A program made the translations under genes and the position numbers. A stretch of 33,984 bases of DNA from Chromatiales bacterium (GTDB lineage: Bacteria; Pseudomonadota; Gammaproteobacteria; SZUA-152): NCBI GenBank assembly GCA_026999335.1, contig JALTPW010000200.1, forward strand, positions 1 through 33,984. Reading direction: 5' to 3'. Below, in pieces: positions 12,602-19,264 of the stretch (position 1 is the stretch's first letter; each line of letters begins with the position of its first letter). The notes under the pieces are model-generated. The model ran no database searches. It saw only the letters and a program-made list of their open reading frames with translations, and was not told the origin of the DNA.

Positions 12602-14992
12602 CTATCCCCCGACCCTGCGCAAATTGAAGGTTCTGGCCAGCTTGCTGGATATGGGCCCGCCACGGTCTACGTCGTCGGTGACGATAGAGACCACCAGGCC
12701 GGCTGGCGTCTGACCCACCTGAGCCTGGTTGATTTCCTTCGGCGACCCTTTGTTTTCGATGACCACCTTCACTTCACTCGGACTGGCACTCTGGGGTACC
12801 GATACTGGTCCACCATGTGCCAGGCGCAGGGGCGCCGTGAATGGCCGTACCAGGCCGCCGGCGGCGAACTTTGGCCTGCGGATGGCGTTGATCTCGTCCA
12901 GGAACTGCTTGCCATAGTGCTGCACGGCCGCGGCCCGCACCACGTACTCGCCGTTTGACAGCAGCGCAGGGATTGAGTCTGAGGTTGCCGTCCCCGGACC
13001 AGTGATCAGACCACCCTCGGCCTTGGTCTGGACTGGGAACAATCCACGGAAGAAATCACCGACACTGGCGAACAACGGGTCGAATGCAGCCGTCAGGGCG
13101 ATACGCTCGATCTCACGGATGATGGAAGCGGCAAAATCGCCGAAATTACGCTCGCCATCAAGCAGCCGGTCGGCGAAGTCCCGGCTCCAGCCACGGGTGG
13201 CCAGTATCAACTCGTCGAACATGGCCTGGCCGGCGTCACCCATGTCCTCGGTCGCGGCCTCGAACTCTTGTGAGGCCTCTACAATGGCGCGGCGCCAGTT
13301 CTCGATGGCTTCTGCGCTCCCTACGACGCCGAACTTTCCTTCCAAATAAAGCCGGTTGCGCTCCTCGATCTGAGCCGCGAAGCGTTCCTCTGCCGTACGC
13401 GTGCGCTCGATAATGGCCCGGGCCTTTTCCAGGTCGGCATTCTGCTGCGCCAGGGCCTGCTGGGCATCAATGGCTCGCTCTGCCAGATCCAGATCGGCCT
13501 GCGATGCCCCTAACAGCTCCAGCCGGTATAGGGCCACCTGTTTTGCTGTCAGCCCTGTCGTGGCGGCCTCCAGTTGCAGGGCCTGGACTGTTTTCGCTAT
13601 CGATTCTCTACGCTGCGCTTCGGAGTCCACCCCTATGGGTGTCGTGCCAGCCGATCCTTCTCGATCCTGCTGTCCCTCCGAGGCGTCCAGTTCCCGTTCT
13701 GCTAGTAGGCGTGCACGCCTGGCTTGCAATCTGGCAAGGATCGCTTCTGTCTTCGCCAGGGCCTGCTCTGACGCACCACTCTGGCGCTGTGCTTCCATGG
13801 CTCGTGTCACGGCTTGGATGTCGGCCTCGAGATTCTGCAACGCAGCACTCTGCTGCTCTGTGGCATCGGTCTGGGCGCGTGTCAGGGATGCTGCCGCCTG
13901 CTGCACAGACACGTAGGTCTTGGTACCTGCTGCAGCTGCGGTGAGTGCTGGTATCAGCACCTTTAGCCATGGCGGTGCCGGGATCTTGCTGGTGATGGAA
14001 GCAGTGGCGGCGAAGGAAGCAAATGCGGCCGCTGCTGCGAGGATACCTTCCTTGTTCTCCACCAGATACCGGATCGTCTCGCCTGTGAATTTCCCGAATG
14101 CCGCCATCCCTTCGCGAAACCCAGGCTTTGAGAACGACTCGCTGAGATCGCGCATGGCATCGACCAGGGCAGTGAGGAACCCACTGTCCGCGAATGCCAG
14201 CTTGAGCCGAAAAATCTCGGTGTTGAACCGGTTGATCTGTGCGGTGGCACTTTGCGCCGCCCGTGGCACCTGGGCACCAAACTCCTGCCTGATCTGGGCA
14301 GCGAATCTGGGCAGGAATCGTTCGGAAACCAAGCGGCCTTCCTGTAGAAATTTGTCCAGTTGCTGAGTGCTGACCCCGATCGACCGGGCCGCGATCTGGA
14401 ATGCTCCAAACAGCCGCTCACCGAGCTGCTGCCTCAGTTCTTCTGCGCTCACCACCCCCTTCGAGATGATCTGCTGCACGGCACGCAAGGCGCCCTCGGT
14501 ATCCGCAGTAGACAGGTTCAGTACCGTCGCAGCCTCGGCGATGGCAGAAAAGATGTCACGTACACCCTGGCCTTCCAGGGCCGTCCCTCGCGCGGACGCA
14601 GCCAGTTGCGCGAACTGCTGCGCAGCAGTCTCCAGGTCCAGACCGAGACGCTCCGCTTCTGCTGCGACGAACTGGAATTCCCGTTCTGCAGCTTCGGCGG
14701 ATCCGGTGGCGGCCTCCAGCCCATTGCGGATCCGCTCCATGGACAGGGCCGCACGGGTGACGTCACGCAGGAACAGCCCCAGGCCGATACTGGCGACGGC
14801 AGTCCTGAGTGACAGCACGGCACGGTGTGCGCCCAGGACTGCGCCTGAAAAATCGCGTGTCTGACGGGCAGTACGCTCGGACTGCTGGCCTGAGCGCTGG
14901 ATCTCCTTGACCAGCTTCTGCAGCTCAGCCTGCGCCTGACGGATGTCAGCGCGAACCCGGATCAGCAGCTCCTTGTCCTTGTTCCTAGACAT
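12602..14992 (-). CDS. Tape measure protein
   Basis: A 796-residue protein with the tape-measure layout. A coiled-coil N-terminus (about 10-50) is followed by FLRDVTRAALSMERIRNGLE and a tape-measure domain ending around 290. Then come a Gly/Ala-rich hydrophobic segment (about 305-355), a long charged coiled coil (about 370-580) and a C-terminal domain with AEGGLITGPGTATSDSIPAL and LSNGEYVVRAAAV, common in tail tips. At roughly 1.5 angstrom per residue this predicts a tail near 120 nm. It starts 8 bases inside the end of the frameshifted chaperone, as in lambda. Confidence 0.9.
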   Translation of the reverse strand: MSRNKDKELLIRVRADIRQAQAELQKLVKEIQRSGQQSERTARQTRDFSGAVLGAHRAVLSLRTAVASIGLGLFLRDVTRAALSMERIRNGLEAATGSAEAAEREFQFVAAEAERLGLDLETAAQQFAQLAASARGTALEGQGVRDIFSAIAEAATVLNLSTADTEGALRAVQQIISKGVVSAEELRQQLGERLFGAFQIAARSIGVSTQQLDKFLQEGRLVSERFLPRFAAQIRQEFGAQVPRAAQSATAQINRFNTEIFRLKLAFADSGFLTALVDAMRDLSESFSKPGFREGMAAFGKFTGETIRYLVENKEGILAAAAAFASFAATASITSKIPAPPWLKVLIPALTAAAAGTKTYVSVQQAAASLTRAQTDATEQQSAALQNLEADIQAVTRAMEAQRQSGASEQALAKTEAILARLQARRARLLAERELDASEGQQDREGSAGTTPIGVDSEAQRRESIAKTVQALQLEAATTGLTAKQVALYRLELLGASQADLDLAERAIDAQQALAQQNADLEKARAIIERTRTAEERFAAQIEERNRLYLEGKFGVVGSAEAIENWRRAIVEASQEFEAATEDMGDAGQAMFDELILATRGWSRDFADRLLDGERNFGDFAASIIREIERIALTAAFDPLFASVGDFFRGLFPVQTKAEGGLITGPGTATSDSIPALLSNGEYVVRAAAVQHYGKQFLDEINAIRRPKFAAGGLVRPFTAPLRLAHGGPVSVPQSASPSEVKVVIENKGSPKEINQAQVGQTPAGLVVSIVTDDVDRGGPISSKLARTFNLRRVGG

Positions 14993-15580
14993 GACGCAAT
15001 CGCAGTCGTTCCACCAGTCTCCGGATGTCTTTCCCGTCTGCGGCGAACGCCGCCCTCATGTCTTCGATGCGATCGGCGCGGGCGATCCGGTCCTGGCGCA
15101 GGGCCTCACGGTAGTAGAGCTCGATCTGGCGGCGTGTATAGCTCCCGATCCGGTCTGGAGGGTGCCCATGGCGGATTAGTGTGGCGTAGACCTCACCGAA
15201 GCCATGCTCAGCGGCTGGCGTGTCACCGCCTGCATCACCAGCCGCCGCATGAAAAAACCGCCGTTGACCTCCCAGAACGCCATCATCAGTCGCTGCCCGT
15301 CGACATCCGACAGTGCCTCGACCCATGCTGGATCACGGTCTACGGCCTGTGCAATCAGACGTGTCATGACATCGGTATGACGGGTGAGGATCTCGTCCAG
15401 CACTGTGAGATCGATGTCCACATCGGGGTCCATCATCATCTGAGCCAGGTCATCGATCACTGGCTGTGCCCAGCGGCTGAGTCTGGCAGCCTCGATGAAA
15501 CCGAATTCCCGGACAACGACGGTCTCGCCGGCAATCTCGAGTTCGCGCTCTGGATGTAGGATGTCAAGGTCGGTACTCAT
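14985..15580 (-). CDS. Tail assembly chaperone, frameshifted long form (GT-like), 198 aa
   Basis: Slippage by -1 at the T TTT TTC heptamer (15251-15257) would join the first 110 codons of the short chaperone to 88 codons of the -1 frame, ending at 14985. The downstream frame (from HAAAGDAGG to VERLRLRHV) has no start codon or ribosome-binding site of its own in a sensible place and includes RRQIELYYREALRQDRIARA, typical of the T extension. In lambda and most siphophages such G/GT pairs bring tape measure and tail tube protein together. It overlaps the tape measure start by 8 bases. Confidence 0.8.
15176..15580 (-). CDS. Tail assembly chaperone, short form (G-like), 134 aa
   Basis: A 134-residue acidic, helical protein starting MSTDLDILHPERELEIAGET. 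The ATG overlaps the stop of the 54-aa gene (ATGA); the frame continues upstream only as antisense-like sequence. Its position between the tail tube and tape measure genes, its size, and a slippery heptamer near the 3' end identify it as the tail chaperone. The zero-frame product ends 24 residues after the slippery site. It should be made in excess over the long form. Confidence 0.8.
   Translation of the reverse strand: MSTDLDILHPERELEIAGETVVVREFGFIEAARLSRWAQPVIDDLAQMMMDPDVDIDLTVLDEILTRHTDVMTRLIAQAVDRDPAWVEALSDVDGQRLMMAFWEVNGGFFMRRLVMQAVTRQPLSMASVRSTPH
15251..15257 (-). promoter_or_regulatory. Programmed -1 ribosomal frameshift site T TTT TTC
   Basis: In the zero frame the codons read GGT TTT TTC ATG, so TTTTTTC fits X XXY YYZ exactly. 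After slipping back one base, reading continues as CAT GCG GCG into a frame open for 88 codons to 14985. Confidence 0.8.
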
Positions 15581-15741
15581 GCCGGCTCCGCACGCTTGGC
15601 TTCGATGAGCCGCTTTGCCTGGCTCGGCCTCAACTGGATCACATCGCCCTTTTTGCAGGGTTGTCCTGCATGTGTGTGATTGTCGTCCAATAATCTGACC
15701 TTTACGGTCTTGTGTGTCGTCTGGGTCTGTGTGTCGTTCAT
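15577..15741 (-). CDS. Small phage protein, 54 aa
   Basis: Starting at the ATG at 15741, the product is a basic 54-residue protein (MNDTQTQTTHKTVKVRLLDD). It contains HTHAGQPCKKGDVIQLRPSQ and then AKRLIEAKRAEPA. This is a common small phage family in which K-V-x-L-x-x-x-HTHAG is followed by x-x-G-D-x-I-x-L and a short C-terminal helix. It looks like a small beta-barrel structural or adaptor protein; its role is not established. It sits 11 bases after the tail tube gene and overlaps the chaperone start by 4. Confidence 0.75.
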   Translation of the reverse strand: MNDTQTQTTHKTVKVRLLDDNHTHAGQPCKKGDVIQLRPSQAKRLIEAKRAEPA

Positions 15742-15752
15742 TGTGCGATCCT

Positions 15753-16505
15753 CTAATCTTGTGCCTTGATACCGTAGAGCTGATCCCCAACTGCACGCTG
15801 TGTATCCAGGAGCAGAACACCATTGATGGTCATCGGACCAGGTTCGTCCGAGATCATGTTGTCCAGTGCGCCAGGGTCGAGCTGGACCTTGTACAGCTCC
15901 ACGCGCACCCGCTTGTCGGCATTGGCTGTGTTGATGCCGTTGAAGACCAGGAACTTGTCCTGGTTCTGCGGATTGATCTTGACGTGCTGCTGCGCCGCGT
16001 AGTTGTAGTCGATCTCCACCGCTGTTCCATCTGTGATCGTGCCGCCACTGATGAACTCGATAAGGCCCTCGTCGGCGTGCACAATGTAGTCCGTGTTCTC
16101 TACATACGTGGGAGTACCTCCCACGCCGGTGACCACCACGCTGCTGACATTGGTATGTTCCAGCGGCGTGAACTTGTCGAGATAGGCTGTATGCGCCTCG
16201 TTGGTGACACTGCCAGCAGCCTTGGCCGTTACCGCACCCTGTAGTGCCAGTTTCAGGTGCGATGGTTTGACACTGCGGAATCCGATGGACACGTTGTAAC
16301 TCGTACGTTTCACACCACTCGACCCGATGGCACCTGCACCTGTTGTGTTCTCGATGACCTCGAAACGCTCAACGTTCGGGGTCAACGACACGCTCTCGAG
16401 ATCGCCGACGAACTCGAGTCCCGTCGGTTGACCGTTTGCATCGCGTCCAGCAATCATCAGCGGGCCCTGACCGCGAAAATAGATGCTGTCGAATTGTTCT
16501 GGCAT
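15753..16505 (-). CDS. Major tail tube protein
   Basis: A 250-residue beta-rich protein located between the tail terminator and the chaperone, as expected for the tail tube. It opens with MPEQFDSIYFRGQGPLMIAG, contains GDLESVSLTPNVERFEVIEN and SYNVSIGFRSVKPSHLKLAL, and carries a Gly/Thr-rich middle segment (VTGVGGTPTYVENTDYIV) that may be an exposed loop or small insertion. Rings of this protein stack around the tape measure. Assignment is from order, size and composition. Confidence 0.8.
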   Translation of the reverse strand: MPEQFDSIYFRGQGPLMIAGRDANGQPTGLEFVGDLESVSLTPNVERFEVIENTTGAGAIGSSGVKRTSYNVSIGFRSVKPSHLKLALQGAVTAKAAGSVTNEAHTAYLDKFTPLEHTNVSSVVVTGVGGTPTYVENTDYIVHADEGLIEFISGGTITDGTAVEIDYNYAAQQHVKINPQNQDKFLVFNGINTANADKRVRVELYKVQLDPGALDNMISDEPGPMTINGVLLLDTQRAVGDQLYGIKAQD

Positions 16506-16517
16506 GTCCGTCCTCCT

Positions 16518-16964
16518 CTAACTCAGGTTTGACCGAGGTGGGCCTGCGTCCAGGTAGACCACCACCCACCCATAGGGATGCTCCAGTTGCCGGGAATGCT
16601 CGACGCGCACGACGGACAGTCCCACACCCGGGATGGCACCGCGAGCCCATCCTTTGATGTCTTCGATGAGATCCAGCTCCGCGTCCTCGACGGCTTGAGG
16701 TTGGCTGTCGTCCGGTACCTTCAGATGGCCAATGAGAATCATCCTATGGGCCCCTTCCAGTGCCGTCATGCCGGGCCCATCCCTATACTGGCTCTCACCT
16801 GCAGAAATCAGCATGACCACGCCATCTGCCAGCTCCTGCGGCGTATGATCGTCGTAGTGCTTGAGCCAGCTGCGCTTGACGTGCCGTGTGCCCAAGGCGC
16901 TCTTCAGACTGGCTGCCACAGCATCCATACGGTCGTCCATGCGGCGGATCGGTGCGGCGATCAT
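16518..16964 (-). CDS. Tail terminator-like protein
   Basis: A 148-residue alpha/beta protein with the look of tail terminator/Gp37-like proteins: an N-terminal helix, ADGVVMLISAGESQY, then ALEGAHRMILIGHLKVPDD and a C-terminal PYGWVVVYLDAG strand. It overlaps the preceding tail-completion gene (ATGA) and precedes the tail tube gene by 12 bases. It would cap the finished tail and form the joining surface to the head. Confidence 0.7.
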   Translation of the reverse strand: MIAAPIRRMDDRMDAVAASLKSALGTRHVKRSWLKHYDDHTPQELADGVVMLISAGESQYRDGPGMTALEGAHRMILIGHLKVPDDSQPQAVEDAELDLIEDIKGWARGAIPGVGLSVVRVEHSRQLEHPYGWVVVYLDAGPPRSNLS

Positions 16965-17461
16965 TGCAACACCCTCTCGACGGCGGCCTCGATGCGGCGC
17001 CGAAAGCGGTCGCGATGCCTCTCGAATGCCGGTTCCATGAAGGGTTGCGCAGGCGTGCCGCTGCGGGCGATGTTGCGCGCGATCACGAAGGCCAGGTCGG
17101 CCTGGTCCATGTCTGGGTCGTCTGGGAGGATTCTGGCGACTCGGATCCAGTCCAGGATGTTGGCTACCGGAGGCATGCGTCCGGAGGGCGTGCCGGTCTC
17201 CCCATAGACACCGGTGCCGTCCTCGACGGCCTGAGCATAGTCCGTGGCGGCCAGTACCAGGCCCTCTAGCGGCGCTGTCTGGATGCCGCCGATGGCGTTG
17301 ACCAGTCGCGAGGTGGCCTTGGGTGCCCGGCGCCGCGCGGTTCGGGCCACTTCCAGCACCGTGCGCCCTACGACATCGTTCAGCGCCACGGCCAGCTGGC
17401 TGGGACGTTTCGCCATGGCCCGTCGCAGTCGGTCGGACTCGACGCGCATTTCCAGGCTCAT
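16961..17461 (-). CDS. HK97 gp10-like head-tail joining protein
   Basis: A 166-residue protein matching the HK97 gp10/tail-completion type. It has a basic N-terminal helix, LEVARTARRRAPKATSRLVN with the characteristic R-AP-x-x-TG/SRL-x-x-I element, YAQAVEDGTGVYGETGTPSG and a C-terminal PFMEPAFERHRDRFRRRIEA helix. Such proteins sit at the neck. It is coupled to both neighbours by 4-base overlaps. Confidence 0.85.
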   Translation of the reverse strand: MSLEMRVESDRLRRAMAKRPSQLAVALNDVVGRTVLEVARTARRRAPKATSRLVNAIGGIQTAPLEGLVLAATDYAQAVEDGTGVYGETGTPSGRMPPVANILDWIRVARILPDDPDMDQADLAFVIARNIARSGTPAQPFMEPAFERHRDRFRRRIEAAVERVLQ

Positions 17462-18090
17462 GCCGCCATCCTCTCGAACAGCATCATCAAGGATTGGCTG
17501 AGCGCCGCGGGCGTGCCGTTTTTCGGCATGCTGCCTACGCCGGCGCTGCCGAGTTGCACGGGCTTGGTGACGTTGTTGTGGGCCAGCTCCTGCAGTGCCT
17601 GCGCAGCGGCGCGAATCAGCAGCAGGGGCCGGTCTGAGGACTGTACAGTGGTTTGCGATGGGTCCTCGTCAATACGGTGGGTGGCGAAGTAATAGAACTT
17701 GTACACTGCACCCAGATCTGCGATCTGTGCCGCTGTGGGTGCAGGATCCAGCCAGATCTCCTGGGTACCGGCACTCTCCACCAAACGCAGTACCGGTAGC
17801 CTCCCAACCCAGTTGGGATCCCAGGGCTTGCGGCTACTCCGCTCGTGCATGCCCCATAGTGCCACCTTCGGAGCCAGGATGTCTGGTGGCGCTGGATAGT
17901 TGGGCTGATCGGCGACCAGGTTCAGCGTGCCCAATAGTGTCCGGCGCCTGACTCTGGAGAGATCCCGGGCGGCGATATCCAGGTGGCGCCAGAAGTCGGA
18001 CCCATCCTCTGCCTGGAACTTGAGTGCGGCATCCATGAGGATGGCCTTCAGGTCCTCGACTAGGTCTGCCCGGCTCATGCTACCGCTCAT
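17458..18090 (-). CDS. Head-tail connector (gp6-like adaptor)
   Basis: About 210 residues. The start is uncertain between GTG at 18102 and ATGs at 18090 and 18078; 18090 is used here. The N-terminal part is helical (DLVEDLKAILMDAALKFQAE and DIAARDLSRVRRRTLLGTLN), followed by VADQPNYPAPPDILAPKVAL, a pattern of portal-adjacent adaptor proteins with a beta insertion, and a C-terminal helix. Its place after the head genes and before gp10-like fits a ring bound to the portal. Confidence 0.7.
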   Translation of the reverse strand: MSGSMSRADLVEDLKAILMDAALKFQAEDGSDFWRHLDIAARDLSRVRRRTLLGTLNLVADQPNYPAPPDILAPKVALWGMHERSSRKPWDPNWVGRLPVLRLVESAGTQEIWLDPAPTAAQIADLGAVYKFYYFATHRIDEDPSQTTVQSSDRPLLLIRAAAQALQELAHNNVTKPVQLGSAGVGSMPKNGTPAALSQSLMMLFERMAA

Positions 18091-18091
18091 C

Positions 18092-18349
18092 TCAGTGCCC
18101 ACTCATTTTCCGCACCAGACCCACGACATATTCGTAGGTCATGTAGCCAATGGCGCCGAGTACGGTGATTACACCCCATCCTGCCACCTGCTGCTTGACC
18201 CGGTCGTAGAAGCGCATGCGGCGCTCCTGCTGTTCGATCAGCCGTTCCAGCAGAGTGTGATGCTTGGCATGGATCCCAGCATCAATGGCCATGTGCTGTT
18301 GCATGGCCTCATTGACGGCATCCCTGATGTCTTCCTTCGTCAGCATCAT
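18092..18349 (-). CDS. Membrane protein next to the endolysin (holin candidate), 85 aa
   Basis: An N-terminal helical region MMLTKEDIRDAVNEAMQQHM, a charged coiled coil (LLERLIEQQERRMRFYDRVK) and one C-terminal transmembrane helix (about residues 56-79, WGVITVLGAIGYMTYEYVVG). Two ATGs (18349 and 18346) overlap the endolysin stop; the second has better spacing from GGAGG. Single-helix membrane proteins with a coiled coil beside an M15 endolysin are often called holins, but pinholin, spanin-like or virion membrane roles are equally possible. Confidence 0.6.
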   Translation of the reverse strand: MMLTKEDIRDAVNEAMQQHMAIDAGIHAKHHTLLERLIEQQERRMRFYDRVKQQVAGWGVITVLGAIGYMTYEYVVGLVRKMSGH

Positions 18350-18861
18350 GCCTCCGGCTTCATGATCAACTCGCGCCAGTTGACACCAGGCTGCTGAAAG
18401 TGAGGATATTCTCTCTTCTTCGGCGACCAGCGACCTGCCCACTCCAGGCCCACTGACTCACCAATCTCACCCATGCGCTGCCACAGCCGGTGGTCTTCTA
18501 CCAACTCAGTCCCCCACACAGGCTTTCCAGACCGCAGCGGTACGCAATCGAAGGCACGGCGATAGTTGTGGATGGATTGTCCAGGACCTGCCCAGGTCAC
18601 GACACGACTCTCGTATTGAGGCCCAACATCGATGAGCAGGTCACCGAGATCAGGACGGTGCCACTGGCGCCGCAGCTCATCTGCCTTCTCCATGATCTGC
18701 CACAGCGGGCGTCCCTGACGGTACAAGACGGCCTGTTCCCGCTCTGAGCGGTAAGTGCAGTAGATCAGGACCTCGAGGCCAGCATCGTCGCAGGCATCCA
18801 GGAACGCCAGAGCCAGCTCGAATGCAGGCGGTTTGAGGTCATTCAGTAGCTGGCTGGCCAT
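18346..18861 (-). CDS. Endolysin, M15 family peptidase
   Basis: A 171-residue M15C-type L-Ala-D-Glu/D-Ala-D-Ala peptidase. Zinc ligands are H98 and D105 in QSIHNYRRAFDCVP (the S-x-H-x-x-x-x-A-x-D motif) and H154 in EYPHFQQPG, with E151 a likely catalytic acid. The YCTYRSEREQAVLYRQGR segment is also typical of the family. It cuts the peptide part of peptidoglycan. No signal peptide is visible, so a holin is required. Placing the endolysin among head-completion genes is unusual; the 3TM holin lies 12.5 kb downstream. Confidence 0.85.
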   Translation of the reverse strand: MASQLLNDLKPPAFELALAFLDACDDAGLEVLIYCTYRSEREQAVLYRQGRPLWQIMEKADELRRQWHRPDLGDLLIDVGPQYESRVVTWAGPGQSIHNYRRAFDCVPLRSGKPVWGTELVEDHRLWQRMGEIGESVGLEWAGRWSPKKREYPHFQQPGVNWRELIMKPEA

Positions 18862-18862
18862 G

Positions 18863-19207
18863 TCAGCCCGAGGTCTCTCCCTGGCCGGCCTGGGCGCGGT
18901 CTGCGCGGGTCAGTTTCTCCTCGGCGATGGCCTGCAGCACACCCTTTCTGGGTTTCTCCGCTGCCCGCTCCATCTCGTCCAGCAAGGACAGCTGTTCGTC
19001 GTCGAGGGTAGGGAGCGCGGCGATCACCTCGGGCGCGTTTCCCTGGATGAGCAGCACAAGCGGGTCAGGCTCCTGTGGCGATTCCTGATGTGCTGTCTGG
19101 CCTGGGATCAATGTCTCCTCGACCTCTCTGGTCTCGCCAGGCCATAGGGTCACGGTGCCGATGTGCTGGATGCTGTCCGTTTCGTTGGTATAGGGTTTCT
19201 TGGCCAT
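18863..19207 (-). CDS. Head-region structural protein, 114 aa
   Basis: An acidic protein that begins MAKKPYTNETDSIQHIGTVT and continues with LWPGETREVEETL, then a charged helical C-terminus. Small beta-barrel proteins with an IGT-V-x-WPGE-x-R-x-V motif are common downstream of capsid genes and are probably head-associated. It follows the capsid gene across a strong hairpin and has AAAGG upstream. Function not established. Confidence 0.6.
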   Translation of the reverse strand: MAKKPYTNETDSIQHIGTVTLWPGETREVEETLIPGQTAHQESPQEPDPLVLLIQGNAPEVIAALPTLDDEQLSLLDEMERAAEKPRKGVLQAIAEEKLTRADRAQAGQGETSG

Positions 19208-19226
19208 ATTGCATTACCTTTGTTGT

Positions 19227-19250
19227 GCCGGCCGCCTGTAGGCGGCCGGC
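19227..19250. terminator. Perfect 10-bp hairpin after the capsid gene
   Basis: GCCGGCCGCC and its exact complement GGCGGCCGGC enclose a four-base loop, 15 bases after the capsid stop. No U-run follows, so it is more likely to stabilise the 3' end of capsid mRNA or cause partial termination than to act as a full intrinsic terminator. Confidence 0.55.
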
Positions 19251-19264
19251 AATTACGTCATACC

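Noticed and set aside
14985-15326. Separate 113-aa gene
   Set aside because: Its supposed N-terminus (MGRGTVGCRRAATDD) is out-of-frame chaperone sequence; the T TTT TTC site explains the downstream part as a frameshift extension.
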